Positions 13,601 through 24,700 of a stretch of 64,000 nucleotides of DNA are shown here, piece by piece; within the stretch, counting starts at the first letter, position 1; each line of letters begins with the position of its first letter. The translations under genes were made by a program, and so were the position numbers. The stretch spans positions 65,608,263-65,672,262 of the forward strand of contig NC_092860.1 in NCBI RefSeq assembly GCF_032062135.1, read 5' to 3'. The DNA comes from Pyxicephalus adspersus. Lineage: Eukaryota > Chordata > Amphibia > Anura > Pyxicephalidae. Under the pieces are notes generated by a model. The model did no database searches, was not told the DNA's origin, and worked only from the letters and a program-made list of their open reading frames with translations.

Positions 13601-16227
13601 GGGACATATTGCACACTCCAGCATAACAGAGTAAGTTGTTTGGGTCATATTCGGTTGGGTTTCCATTGTGAGTTATGATGTCTTTTTGTGTTTTCTGAAA
13701 GGTATAAAGAATTTTCTGATAAACTACTTGACATGATACTGCCATCATAATAAAGGCATTTTTATCCATCCCTGGGGTTTTCAAATTGCTTAAGTGGGGC
13801 ACAACTTTGCCCACAGAAAATAACCAATAACAATGTAAAATTTAAAGTGCATGCAATTACTAAAAATAAATGTCTCTGGTTGGCGCTTGTTTAGTCTTTT
13901 AACTATACCACCGAAAGCAACTTTTAACCCATGAAAAATGTAAAAATATGCTTATTAATGCTGCTAAAAATCTTGTGAGCTAATAATGGCAGGCAGCACA
14001 GGTCAGCTTTGCTCACAGTTTATGGTTATGTTATGGAAAAGAGAATTGGAGTTTTTTTTTTGTCCAAAACCACTTTCTGTTATAGGGTGAGAACACTACT
14101 CTAGAAATGTCGAAATGCAAAATGCAGTTTCAATAAACCAATGCTAGATCAGATTTAACTGGACAGAAAAAAATGTGGGCTGAATATCACACAGGTACGT
14201 CTTTTTTGAAAGTAAAAAAAAAAAAAAAACTCACTCCCTGCCTTTTTTAAAAAGGGGTTTATTTTTTTAGGTGCTCCTTGTACCTGTACCAAATAAATAT
14301 ATATATATTTCATTTGGTAGGTTCACCCTTAAAAGTACTTCTGTGTAAAGGAAACCACCATTCAGGGAAACTAATATCAACATAAGATTCTAGTTCCATT
14401 AGCTGCAACAAACCATATTACCATAAATGGAATTTGCAACACAAAAACAAAGGGGTGGAGTCCACATTGGTTTCCTTTTTTAAGTAACATTGTAGGATTG
14501 TCAACATTTTCAGCAACTACAGAAAATACCAGATGATTTACCAAAAACAAAAATGTTGTGCCCTTGCAACCAAGAGCAAGTTAAAATTTAAACAAACCAT
14601 TCTTTCTTTTAAGGTATTTTCTGTAAACCTCTTGTCCTACATAATACATTATAAAGAATCCAAAACTTGTCATCCTAATAATCTTGCATCATAAGAACAT
14701 AAAGAAAGACATAGTTTATTCTGTACACAAACTCCACAATATATGACAAGTCAACAATTCTCTCACTACAATGGATTTGTCCACTTCCTACTACAGGTCA
14801 AAGGGGTTGTGAAAAAGAGGTGGAGACACGCAATTTCCCTTTCACTTGCTTGGTAAGAGTTCATTAACACTGGAATAAAAACCCATCTCATTAATGATTC
14901 TCAGGAAGTGAGAAGCTTAGTTTTCCCAAAAAGGATGGAACTGCTAGCACCTTTTTCACAAAACATGACAAATGGGATGTGAGAATGTTCAGGACACATG
15001 GTGATGGAGATGACTTTGATGTAAGGCAAATTAGCACAGACTTTTGGGCAAAACACATTTTAATTGCTGCACAAACTTGCCTATGTTCTTACTGAACTGC
15101 TTAAATTCATATTTGGAAAAATGCAAAATTATATATAGTCTTATATTAAATTTTACAAGCCTATCTAAAAAATATTTTTTATTTTGTCACTTATTTTGTA
15201 TTAGTTTTTGCAGAAAAAAAGTTGTATAGTTTATGTAAATCCTTGGTAACTAACCTCGATACTATACCTATAGTCCTCCATCTCCTTATCTGACCATTTC
15301 TGGTGCAAGAATTTTGATGTTTAAATAGTTCATGAGGGTTGATGTGTGTGTGTGTGTGTGTGTGTGTGTGCTTCATTAATTTGTCAGTCAAATGCAGTCA
15401 TATTTATTTTACTTTTCTTCAGTCCCTGAAAAAGTTTATAAGCCCTTTTGTTTGCAAGTTTCATGTGCCCTATCATATGCAAGTTTATTAGTTCCACCAG
15501 ACTTCCCAGACTACAATATAAAAAAGTTTGAAATCAGCACAAACTACATCTTAATAGATAAAACCTGAGGATATTTTGTTCAATTGACTGTTTGTGAATT
15601 GCAGCTTTACTTATTGCAGTTTCCCTATGGAAAGCCAGAAGGAACAGAAACCTCACACCCAACTAGTTTTGCGGATCCATTGGCAGTTGTGTCCTCTACA
15701 CCTCTGGCATATTTGCCCCACCTTTATTAAAGAACAAAACAGCACTGGTGTCAAATACGATCACAGTACACAGTGATGCAATCGTCAAGCGCTTGCCAAC
15801 ATGCACATAAAATTAATCCACAGTATGTACTATTTGTTGTGTGGCCATGTATCCTGTACTAAGCTGGCCTGCAATTAACATTGGTTATCAAGTACAGCAA
15901 ACACACATGAGAAATCCTAAAACACCACAAATGGCCATCAGCCAATACAGGCTAGTCTGCTAAATTTATAGTAACATTTCATCCCAGCTTTGAACACCTT
16001 TCTTGAAACCTATAAAAAGGTTTTCAAATGCAGTCTGGGGAGCTAAAGCTTTCACCCACAGTTTATTTGACATTTATTATACCCTGAGGCTGTGGTAATA
16101 CAAAATATTTTTGCTTTGTAACATGCAGCATTTAAAACAAAACCATTCTGCTTACCATGCTAAAATCCAGAAGATCGCTTAATTCTTTGTCAGTGCCCAC
16201 TGCTGCCATTCTCTGTTGTGGATTCAT
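6473..16227 (-). CDS. tcf3: Transcription factor 3 (E2A), N-terminal part, seven coding exons, partial
   Basis: E2A is a nuclear class I bHLH E protein that dimerises with tissue-specific bHLH factors and binds E-boxes. Seven exons (16227-16156, 11219-11147, 8660-8587, 7987-7891, 7764-7700, 7507-7378, 6522-6473) sum to 561 nt and read as 187 codons without a break. Residues 12-30 contain the E-protein AD1 signature LSDLLDFS followed by MMFPLPV. The MMFPLPV form separates TCF3 from TCF4 and TCF12, which have AMFSPPV. Residues 171-187 carry DTQPKKVRKIPPGLPSS, the conserved basic stretch. Exon boundaries and phases agree throughout. Human TCF3 is about 650 residues, so roughly 30% is present; AD2 and the bHLH domain lie beyond the left edge. 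An in-frame TAA lies 11 codons upstream of the ATG if the predicted first exon is used. Confidence 0.94.
6784..7115. mobile_element. Possible TTAA-flanked MITE in tcf3 intron 7
   Basis: It begins TTAAAGTGTACCTAAAC, which resembles the ends of the repeats at 22676 and 37038 (TTAAAGCGTACCTAAAC), and ends at a GGTTAAG near 7112. The interior is GC-richer than the flanking intron. The right end does not carry a clear inverted copy, so limits are tentative. Confidence 0.4.
7378..7507 (-). CDS. tcf3: tcf3 exon 7
   Basis: The exon is 130 nt, with acceptor TTTGCAG and donor GTAAGAG. It encodes PGFMQGDLGINNSSALSPTT, then GKGSQFYSCTNNTRRRPGDG and NL. The LSP motif and the RRRP tract line up with LSPSG...SRRRAADG of mammalian TCF3. 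Confidence 0.93.
7564..7616. other. Assembly gap of 53 N
   Basis: Ns lie between an A-rich tract and a CA/TA microsatellite within tcf3 intron 6, so the true intron length is uncertain. Confidence 1.
7617..7695. repeat. CA/TA microsatellite
   Basis: (AC)n and (AT)n runs reach to within about 5 bases of the donor of tcf3 exon 6. Confidence 0.95.
7700..7764 (-). CDS. tcf3: tcf3 exon 6
   Basis: The exon is 65 nt, with acceptor TTTTAG and donor GTACTG, a less usual +3 to +6 donor. It encodes GKNERPPYSAFGRDSAMPAI then NQ. The intron downstream is only 192 nt and carries a CA/TA microsatellite plus a 53-base gap. Confidence 0.9.
7891..7987 (-). CDS. tcf3: tcf3 exon 5
   Basis: The exon is 97 nt, with acceptor TTTCAG and donor GTAAGAC. 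It encodes SYGDSSHYGEPRDLPSHEGS then LSSTPFLTTGLV plus the first base of a glycine codon. The serine-rich LSSTPFL block is conserved across E proteins. Confidence 0.92.
8587..8660 (-). CDS. tcf3: tcf3 exon 4
   Basis: The exon is 74 nt, with acceptor TTTTTAG and donor GTGAGT. It completes the glycine codon and encodes MEERPGSAAWGTGDHN then GSSFDQGR, ending on a codon boundary. It corresponds to the LEDRPSSGSWGSGDQ segment of mammalian TCF3. Confidence 0.93.
8661..11146 (-). other. tcf3: tcf3 intron 3
   Basis: It is AT-rich and bounded by consistent splice sites. I recognise no coding block or named repeat in it. Confidence 0.7.
11147..11219 (-). CDS. tcf3: tcf3 exon 3
   Basis: The exon is 73 nt, with acceptor TTCCAG and donor GTAAAT. 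It encodes MFPLPVNNGKSRPTTLASTQ then FGGS, and ends one base into a glycine codon. The residues match TCF3 more closely than TCF4 or TCF12. Confidence 0.95.
11220..16155 (-). other. tcf3: tcf3 intron 2
   Basis: This is 4.9 kb of AT-rich sequence. Degenerate GGGACATG-type motifs recur at 11690-11960 and 13190-13610. A (TG)14 microsatellite lies at 15343-15370. I see no exon. Confidence 0.65.
15343..15370. repeat. (TG)14 microsatellite
   Basis: Uninterrupted TG dinucleotides. Confidence 0.97.
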
Positions 16228-16256
16228 ACTTCTCCCAAATTTAAAAGTATGATATC
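16156..16256 (-). CDS. tcf3: tcf3 exon 2, start codon and AD1 core
   Basis: The acceptor TTTAG precedes 16256 and the donor GTAAGC follows 16156. The first 29 nt are 5' UTR. The ATG is at 16227-16225 and opens MNPQQRMAAVGTDKELSDLL, then DFSM. The exon ends on a codon boundary. This helix recruits co-activators in E proteins (established for the family). Confidence 0.95.
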
Positions 16257-19202
16257 CTAAAGTCAAGAGAAAATTGTAAAAACACACCAATTAAAAAAAG
16301 CAGATGAAAGATTCAAATATGACTAGAAAATACAGTTTTTATATATTCTTGAGATCGGTGGTAGCGTGCATGAGTAAAGGGGGGTTTTTAACTTTTATGT
16401 TGTCAATGCCCATTTTTTACCTGCTTAATTTTTTAGGAAATAGTGTTAAATTCGGTACAGCAAAAACAAAAAACAAAACTTCAGGGCTTGACTTATAGAC
16501 AAAAACAGTCATTATACAAGTAACACCAGGTGAAGGCCTTGCAGTTAAAATCAGAGACTCCAGAGTTTTGATACCATGCGTTATATGATGGGGTCTTTGA
16601 CAACAATAAATGACTGCAGAAAGAGGTAAAAAAAATTCAAAAGTAAAGCCAGCTTAGCAAAAAAAATAAAAATGCTGACATGCAGGACTATGAAGTCCCT
16701 CATGTTAACAGCTTTCCCCAGCCTGTCAGCATTTTTTCCCCCTGTTTTTCTGTACCCTAGTTGAGCATGTAAGTGTAGTTTGAAATTAGCTGGCTCAAGT
16801 GTGCATACACAAGGATTAAGACATAGAGACCTGAAGAGGCCAAATATTCTATATTTGTCAAAAGACTGGGTGAAGATGTCATGCCAGTTACAAAAAATGA
16901 GGGACATCTCAGTGCTGGTGGGGATATTTTTGCCAAGAAGTGTGCCATAATGCAAATATGCAGGTTTGATAAGGTCTCCATATAGTTGAAGCTTATTAAA
17001 CCTGAAGCAGCCAAATCCTAGCCCATGAACTTCATAGATTACTGGCTCAGCAAACCTGAACAGCAGCATAAAATTGACCAGTTTGCCAAGCATGTGCTCT
17101 GCTATATTAGTCTCAATAGCATAATCTCAAGGAAAAGAAGAATTTACTGCAAATTGGGCCTATGTCTAGGACCTTTGCTTCACTGACAACCTCCATGATC
17201 ATAAAGTAACCAGAAGAACAGCACAGCTGTGAAAAGTAGGGATGTGAGAGGCCATGACCGTACAAAGAATACAAATGGCAAATGGACCCCCTACCTAACC
17301 ATAACAAGTTTCAATGCTAGGAAGGGAAGGGGGTGGGGGTGTAGTGACTGCACAGTAAAAGATGAATATATCAATTGAAAATGACCATTACACTCCAACA
17401 CTCAAAGAATTCTCATTAAAATTAACAAAATGAATGCCACCATCAAAAAATGCAACCCAAAAATTAGCATTTTGCAAAAGTTTGTCATTATGCTATTTTT
17501 ACTGAAACTTGTCAAAATTAGGTTTAAAAAATTTGCTCGTTTCCACAGTGATTATGGTAATGGGAATAAATATGTTCTACATATAGAAATATAATATTGG
17601 ATTGTAAGAGCTCTAGTTTCTAGCAAAAAAAGACCACAAAAAAAGATAGAAAATGCAGATAAAATCCCAGACCCCTAAAAATAAATGTATAAACTGCATT
17701 GACGAAAAACAGTGAAAACCTGTATATATGCTGTTCAACTGGCATGCTAAGATGACCAGTTTTCATATACTTTGTTAAACTAAATCAGGGCTCATTGGGT
17801 GCTCAGAACACTGGCATTTTTGGTCTTGTCTTCCTAGTGCAAAGAATTCAGTGCAAGGAGTAAATTTAGGGCAAGCAGTTTGTACATTGTACATTTTTTG
17901 TATCTCATGTAAAGGTCTAAAATTTTGTTCTATGTAAAAAATCAAATATTGCCTAAAAATAAAACTGCAGATGAAGCGTTCTAAATTTTAGGCTTTCTTT
18001 ATCTCTTTTGCTAAAAAGAAGCCGGTCTACTGTCCAATAGCTCCCTTAATCATACTACAAAAAGAGTACACCCCACAGGAATCATATCATGACTGCACCC
18101 TGTATTAATTATTTTCAAAAAAATGTTTTTGATATAGTAACAGAATAAAAAACATCACTTTACATTTTACTTTATGTTTAAAAGGTCAGAATAAGGTTAT
18201 ACTAAGATAAAAAATTAGGAAAAATCTTGATATCTTGATGGGATTATAGGTTAGGTTTGAGTTTTGAGGGACCTTAATTGTCCAACAGTTACTTTTTGCA
18301 GGTGATGAGGTTAAAGCTGACAAAAAGTCTTTGTTTTTGGTAATATTTAGAGGGAAATTGGTACATATGAATATCACATTTGCTTTTGTCACTGCAAGCT
18401 CCACATATATTGTAATACATTTGGTTGCCAATGCAAGGTGCTCATAAATATCCATCTCAAATGCAAATAATCAGTCAAACAGAGACCCCCACAATAAACA
18501 AAGATAAATACACTGTGACACCTCTTCTGTACTGCACTACAGTTACATCTCTGCAAAAACACCAACCAAACCCAGTTAATTTTACATTCTACCATGTAAT
18601 GTGCTTTATCATTGTCACATAGCTTTTTTAAAATCCTCCATCAAACAAACATACACAATTATGGCATGTGTGTCCACAAGTAGATGCCCATAGAAATCAG
18701 TTTCCAGCTGTCATTGCTGCAATGCAAAACAAAAAAATGAATTTCCCAAACCATTATATTGCAGATGTTAACTGTATTTCTTATTTAACTGCATTATAGT
18801 TTTAACAAGTGTTTTTCTCATTACTATTTTTTTTCAAATTTTTCCATTACTCTGAGGGCAATTTTAAAGATGGATATTACAAGTGTGAATTATTGTAAGG
18901 CTGGGATAGATTTGCCATATAAGCAAGGTTATCACACATCACCCTCACCCATCAGTCATTTCAACAAGAAATGTTATGTATCAAAGAGACAATGCTCACA
19001 GAGGCTCCTGTGATACAAATTACAGGGAGAAGGTCATGGGACCTTTGGGCCAAATTATACTAGTGACTATAGACAATCTGACAAAAATTAAATGTATTTT
19101 ATGCTACTACCCTTTTTAGTGACTTTGTAGAACTGTGAGTAATAAATGCCTGTGAAAAAACCTTTAGGCACTTGACTTTCCAGACATGCCATTTTGTGAA
19201 TG

Positions 19203-19633
19203 TTAAGCTACGTACACACTTCCAATTATTATCGTCGGAAAACGAACGACGAACGTTCCTGCACGATATATATGAACGATCGTATAGCACCGATCCTGCA
19301 TATAGAGGTAACGACACGATCGTTCGTAGATATTGTACACACAATAGATACGATCGTTTAAGCGATAGAGGAACTATGTGCACGACAGGAAAGTGAACGG
19401 ACGTTCGTTCATCACGCATGCTCAGCCCATGGACGATCAACGAACGACCGTACACACGAACGATGTTCAACGATCGTCGCCCAATCCGATCCGCTGGTCC
19501 GGTCGTTCGTTTCCAACAATTTTCCTCGTTCGTCGGCGTCGTTGGTTACTTTTTTACGAACGATTTTTTGCCCAATCGATCGTTCGTCGTTCGATTGGAA
19601 CGATAAAAATTGGAAGTGTGTACGCACCTTTAG
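19203..19633. mobile_element. CGATCG-rich palindromic MITE, copy A
   Basis: Ends TTAAGCTACGTACACACTTC and GTGTGTACGCACCTTTAG are inverted repeats. The body is a long imperfect palindrome built from ACGAACGA and CGATCG motifs, far richer in CpG than the flanking intron. It is about 430 bp with no coding capacity. It is collinear with copy B at 24288-24700. The flanks suggest a TTA/TAA target, unresolved. Confidence 0.9.
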
Positions 19634-22600
19634 TTTCCTTGTTGACCCTCTTACTTCAATATATTGACTTTTGATTATACTCTGGCTATACTCATCTGTA
19701 TCTATATACATGTAGCATGGCTCTTAAAACTAAAGTTCTGCTTTGAAAATGAGCAATTAGACAGATCTTTTTTTACAGAAAGGGCCAGGTGATGTCCCTT
19801 CTGCAATAAAACATAGTTATGTGCCTGATCCCTGTCATTATGTGTCAAAATGCCAGCTTCCCCTGCACCTGCCTGCTGACGACTTTGATAAAGGATAAAC
19901 AAGGAGGCTAACATAACACAATACATTCTTTCAAAAATTACACGTAATTAAAAAAAGGGGGAGAAATAAAGATTTGTTTCATGTTTATTATCCAGACATT
20001 TATGGAAACTTTCCCTGGTATTTGGCATTGAAGGGGCGAAAGAACACTTGTGCAAGTAAAAAGTGCAAAACCGCCCTTTCTTCTCTCTGGATTCATCCCA
20101 TCTGAGCTACAATAAGATGTGACCATGCGACATTCAGATTAAGAGGAACAATAGATGGCAAATTGCATTTCCCAGAATCCCTGCATTATAGTTAAAGCAA
20201 TAATAAAATCTTAGGAGGGACTGGGCTTGTAGTCACAGGAAAGTTAGGTGGTGGTAACTATAAACTATAAGGCATGAGCAGTCTTGGTAGTAGAATTATG
20301 TGCACAGATCCAGGCAACCACATTTCATTACATTCATACTTTATTTTAAAGTATGAAGTGCATTTTTAAAAAGGTAATATCTACTAAATATTATCCATAT
20401 AACTGCTTTGAGAATTTGCCTTGTTTAATATAATCTTTAAACAAACTTCCCCTGCCCCATCACGCGAGTGTTTACAAACCACTGCCAGATATGAACTATT
20501 CAGATTATAAATAACTCATGGACATGCAAAATCCATATTCCAGCATGTTCATGAGACCTACTTATTCCCTTATCTTGCAGTATAGTTGTACTATGGATGT
20601 GCTATTTTTCTATGTCTAAGTAAAATACTTCTTTTTAAAAAAAAAAAAATTGTTATGATATTGCCCTTTAATATCCCAGGGTCTTTGAAGTTTCTGGTTC
20701 TGAATCCTATTGTATTCTAATCTGGGATTGGGCTTTCTTTTTGAATCTTGGTGACCCACCTAATAAATAGTCTTAGACACTGGTTAACACCCTCATTTGG
20801 AAAATGATGTGTGGCAAAATCCAAAAGTGAACCAGAAAGCAATACATGGAAGTTCTACCTATACAATGCAGGGATTTGGTGGTCACATTTTGGTGCTCAA
20901 AAGGTACATAAAAGGAATTTAGCAATTCTGATTACCTTACAAAAGGATAGTGATGCTATGAGTGACACAGCATTATTTGGGGAGCTTTGCCTTTACAACT
21001 ACTTAAAACACCTGAAAGTGTGTACCACAAGGTGCTCAAATTGTATTGCTTGCTGCAGCTTGTTTATCAGTGTAATACTAAAACGTTGAGAATACCTGCT
21101 TCATGGATTAAATGTGTTTGCATACTACATTATAGCCATTTCATGTCTTATAGCTTTCAACTCCAATACGGCCAGTGAGAGGGTCAATTAGATGCAACAC
21201 CATTTTTTTTTATAGTAACTTTAGTTCTGTTGTAAGACACCTGCAGTTTTTGTAACGTGAATTATGGTTTCAAAATAATAGTTTTTTTTCCGTGTGATGT
21301 TTTTGTGAGGCACAACCTATCTTCATAAGAGTTGCTAATAAGTCAAAAATACTCTCATAACCTTACATTTTATAGTTTTTTGTGGTTTACATTTTATAGT
21401 GTTTTATTCCCCTGTTTGGTAGTGCTTTTTCTTCTGTATATAAGAGCATGTTGCATTACCTCCCTTGTTGTCCTGTTTCAGTATCTGGTACATTATTGTA
21501 CTTGTATACCTGGAAATTCAATAAAACTTTTTGTAAATTAAATATTCTCATAACCAAAATTTTTTCCAAACATCCGCAGATTGGTGACATCAGCCAACAG
21601 GAGAAAACATAATTACAGACAACTGGGATATTAGCGATATAACAAAGCAAAAAGGAATTCGTGGCTGCATGCAAAATTTTAGCACAAAATTATAGGGCAA
21701 GTAAGTGTAGCCACAGTGTTGTCCAGCAAACAATGCAACTATCCTAAAATCAGAATGTCCACTCTGGTATAATCAGAGTTCTACAATTCATTCTATTATT
21801 CACAACTTATGAATGCTAACAATGAAATCTAGCTCAACATTCACTACTTGTGCCCCTAACAAGTCTCATTACCTGCCATTTTTGCTGGGGTTTAATTGGA
21901 GTTAATACTAGCAAAAGCCACAGATTGTCACAGCAAACTGCATTATGCTTTTTACTAGGTGGTCTCCTACTCCTGAGTTGGTGTGGTGTATATAACCCTG
22001 ACCTTTCCTCATTCAGCACAACTCTAGCCTATTATTTATCAGGTTCATTCACCAAGAGGGAGAGATACAGAAAGTAAACACTAGTTTGTGTGTTTTATAC
22101 CATCTATACAGGATCACAGATACATATTCCTAAATCAGAACATTGCCAAAAGGGACTGGAAAACCACCTGATTGCATGTTAAGCCTAACTGCTGAAACAC
22201 CTCAAGAAAATATTCTTAATAATACTCATGATAAATATTCAATTTTAAAACCAACAACAGAGCTCTGCATGTGCTGGTTGTCTGAATTCAGACTCCCTCT
22301 TTGCTCTTTCTCCTTCCAGGTTCATGGAGTTTCCCAAGCAATTTCTCAGTCAGGGAAACATTTAGAAGTTGTCCCCACAATGGTCCTCAGGATATATTAT
22401 GCAAATGCATAACAGACTTCTATGCCCACTTTAGGGACTGCAGCATCAAACAAAAGTTCCTTAAAAGAATATTTTTTTACTATTTGCTTAGGTTGCAAGT
22501 AGCCAAAGCTTTGGCAATAGAGAAGGGCCCGATGACTTGGATGGTAAACAAATTTCAATTATGTATCACATAGTAATCAGTGGTAATGCCCCTACTTATC

Positions 22601-22675
22601 CCATCTGGGGACTTTCCCTTCATTTACATCGACAGGTTTAGGTGTCACTTAAGAGGCTCAACTAAAAAGAAATCA

Positions 22676-22710
22676 TTAAAGCGTACGTAAGAAATGTAAC
22701 TTTACATAAA

Positions 22711-22769
<59 letters not shown>

Positions 22770-22994
22770 GTGCAGCACCGCCCCCTAATCCTAAATGAAT
22801 TTGAGCACAAAGCCTCCTGGGTGTTACTTCTGCCCATGCCCGAGCACCTCGGGCATGCGCAGAAGGAGCCTTTTTGTGGAGGGATGCCGGGACGACGTGG
22901 GACCCGACCTCTGGATGGAGTGGACTGCCCTGCGGGATGGAAGGTAAGTGTATTTTTTTTGTTTTAGGCACTTTTGGATTTAGTTCCTCTTTAA
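22676..22994. mobile_element. TTAA-flanked MITE with internal (TA)n
   Basis: It starts TTAAAGCGTACGTAAG and ends AGTTCCTCTTTAA, whose inverse TTAAAGAGGAACTAAA resembles the start. TTAA at both ends suggests a piggyBac-type target. The interior GTGCAGCACC, GACGTGGGACCCGA and GGACTGCCCTGC blocks are shared with 37038-37485. Confidence 0.8.
22715..22764. repeat. (TA)n microsatellite
   Basis: About 50 bases of alternating TA inside the TTAA MITE. Confidence 0.95.
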
Positions 22995-24287
22995 AGCCAC
23001 AATGCATATGACCACTACCTTAGTAGAAATCTTTATTAGAAATGTAAATGCTTGTCTGAACCTGCATAGTATCAGCTGGGCATTGTCAAACAAACCTGAG
23101 GAGAAAGATCAATTCTACCACCATAATTCTAGCATTCAAGTCCATGCTAAACTGAAGAGCTGATCTCTCAAGTAACTGACAATGAATGTAAAAAAAGAAA
23201 ATTAATTTTAAGATTATTAAGAGGTTCCTCGTGCAAAAAAACACTTAACTGCCTGTTTGCAATTATTTTCTGGTAAGTACACTGAGCTGCACATGTAGAT
23301 CCTGGTGTATGATTTTGGATATCCTAGCATACCCTTGGCTGACAGAAATAAATACATTTCTGTGCACATGCATCAGAATTACATTATTATAGTCTGTTCA
23401 ATCAAGATAGACAAAGTTCCTAAACCTGAAAGAGGACTGGGTAAAGATGGCAGCACCTGTGACAGAGAAAGGACAGGTGAGGTTATTTAGCTAATTGCGA
23501 TTAGTTAGGCAAGTTTACACTATTGCAGAAGGGACATCATCTGTACCTTCTGCAAAAAAAGAACCTGCATGTTCACAATTTTTTTTAAATTTTACCTTTA
23601 GCTCTGCTTTATTGGCCTTTAATGCACCCCTGCCCCCAATCACATGTCTGGTGTTAAATGCATCTCAAAAACATGCATGTAGGTTTATTGGCTCTAGAGT
23701 GTGTCACTAACACAAGACATTGTAGAGACTGTGTGCCCCTTTGAGGGACTGTTAGTGACATGACTATGAACTTTGTAAAGTGCTACACAGTGTTGATGTT
23801 TAAAAAATAAACTTGTATTTAAGTAAAGACTGGTAGCATATATTAACCTATTAAAAAATACACTAGTCCCCCCTTTATACCGCAGCAAATTGCAATACAC
23901 AGCATGCAAATTGTGATGTGCTGTAGTGCAGCAGCTCCTGAGTGGAACCACAATGCTTTACATGGTAATGTGCAGTAAACTGTATGTTTTACCACAATAA
24001 GAAGATGTAAATAGGACCTCAAGAAAATCTGTCATGCACAAAAGAATGTCTAGACAGGCAGCAATAATAAACCAAAATACATTTTGCAAAAGTTTATCAA
24101 TTGCTGGAGAAATGTTGCAGTGTAATAGTAAAATTACTCTCCAACAATAGCCACATCGTAGCATCAAAGCACAGAATACTTTTAAACTGTGCAGCCAATT
24201 GCTTGAGACATCGATCTATAGCGATCCTACTGATGTTTATGTCTCTCCTGGTGATGAACTTTACCCACTTTTTGTCCAGGTCAGCAC

Positions 24288-24700
24288 TAAAGCTACGTAC
24301 ACACTTCCAATTATTATCGTTGGTAAACGAACGACGAACGATCCTGCACGATATCTGCGAACGATCGTATAGCACCGATCCTGTACATACAGATAACGAC
24401 ACGATCGTTCGTAGATATTGTACACACAATAGATGCGATCGTTTGAACGATACAGGAAGTTACGTGCACCGCAGGAACGTTCGTTCATCACGCATGCTCA
24501 GACCATGGACGATCAATGAACGATCGTACACACGAACGATGGTCAACGATCGTCGTCCAATCCGATCCGGTCGTTCATTTCCAACGACTTTCCTCGTTCG
24601 TCGGCGTTGTTGGTTACTTTTTTTACGAACGATTTTTGCCCAATCGATCGTTCATCGTTCATTTTGAACGATAAAAATTGGAAGTGTGTACGCAGCTTAA
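24288..24700. mobile_element. CGATCG-rich palindromic MITE, copy B
   Basis: The same architecture as copy A: ends TAAAGCTACGTACACACTTC and GTGTGTACGCAGCTTA, with the same order of CGATCG and ACGAACG motifs. Differences are scattered substitutions and small indels. Confidence 0.9.

Noticed and set aside
16581..17093. A 170-codon open frame on the minus strand in tcf3 intron 1, the longest not tied to a transposon or gap
   Set aside because: No family motif, the composition is ordinary for AT-rich intron, and an overlapping 85-codon frame exists on the same strand. Treated as chance.
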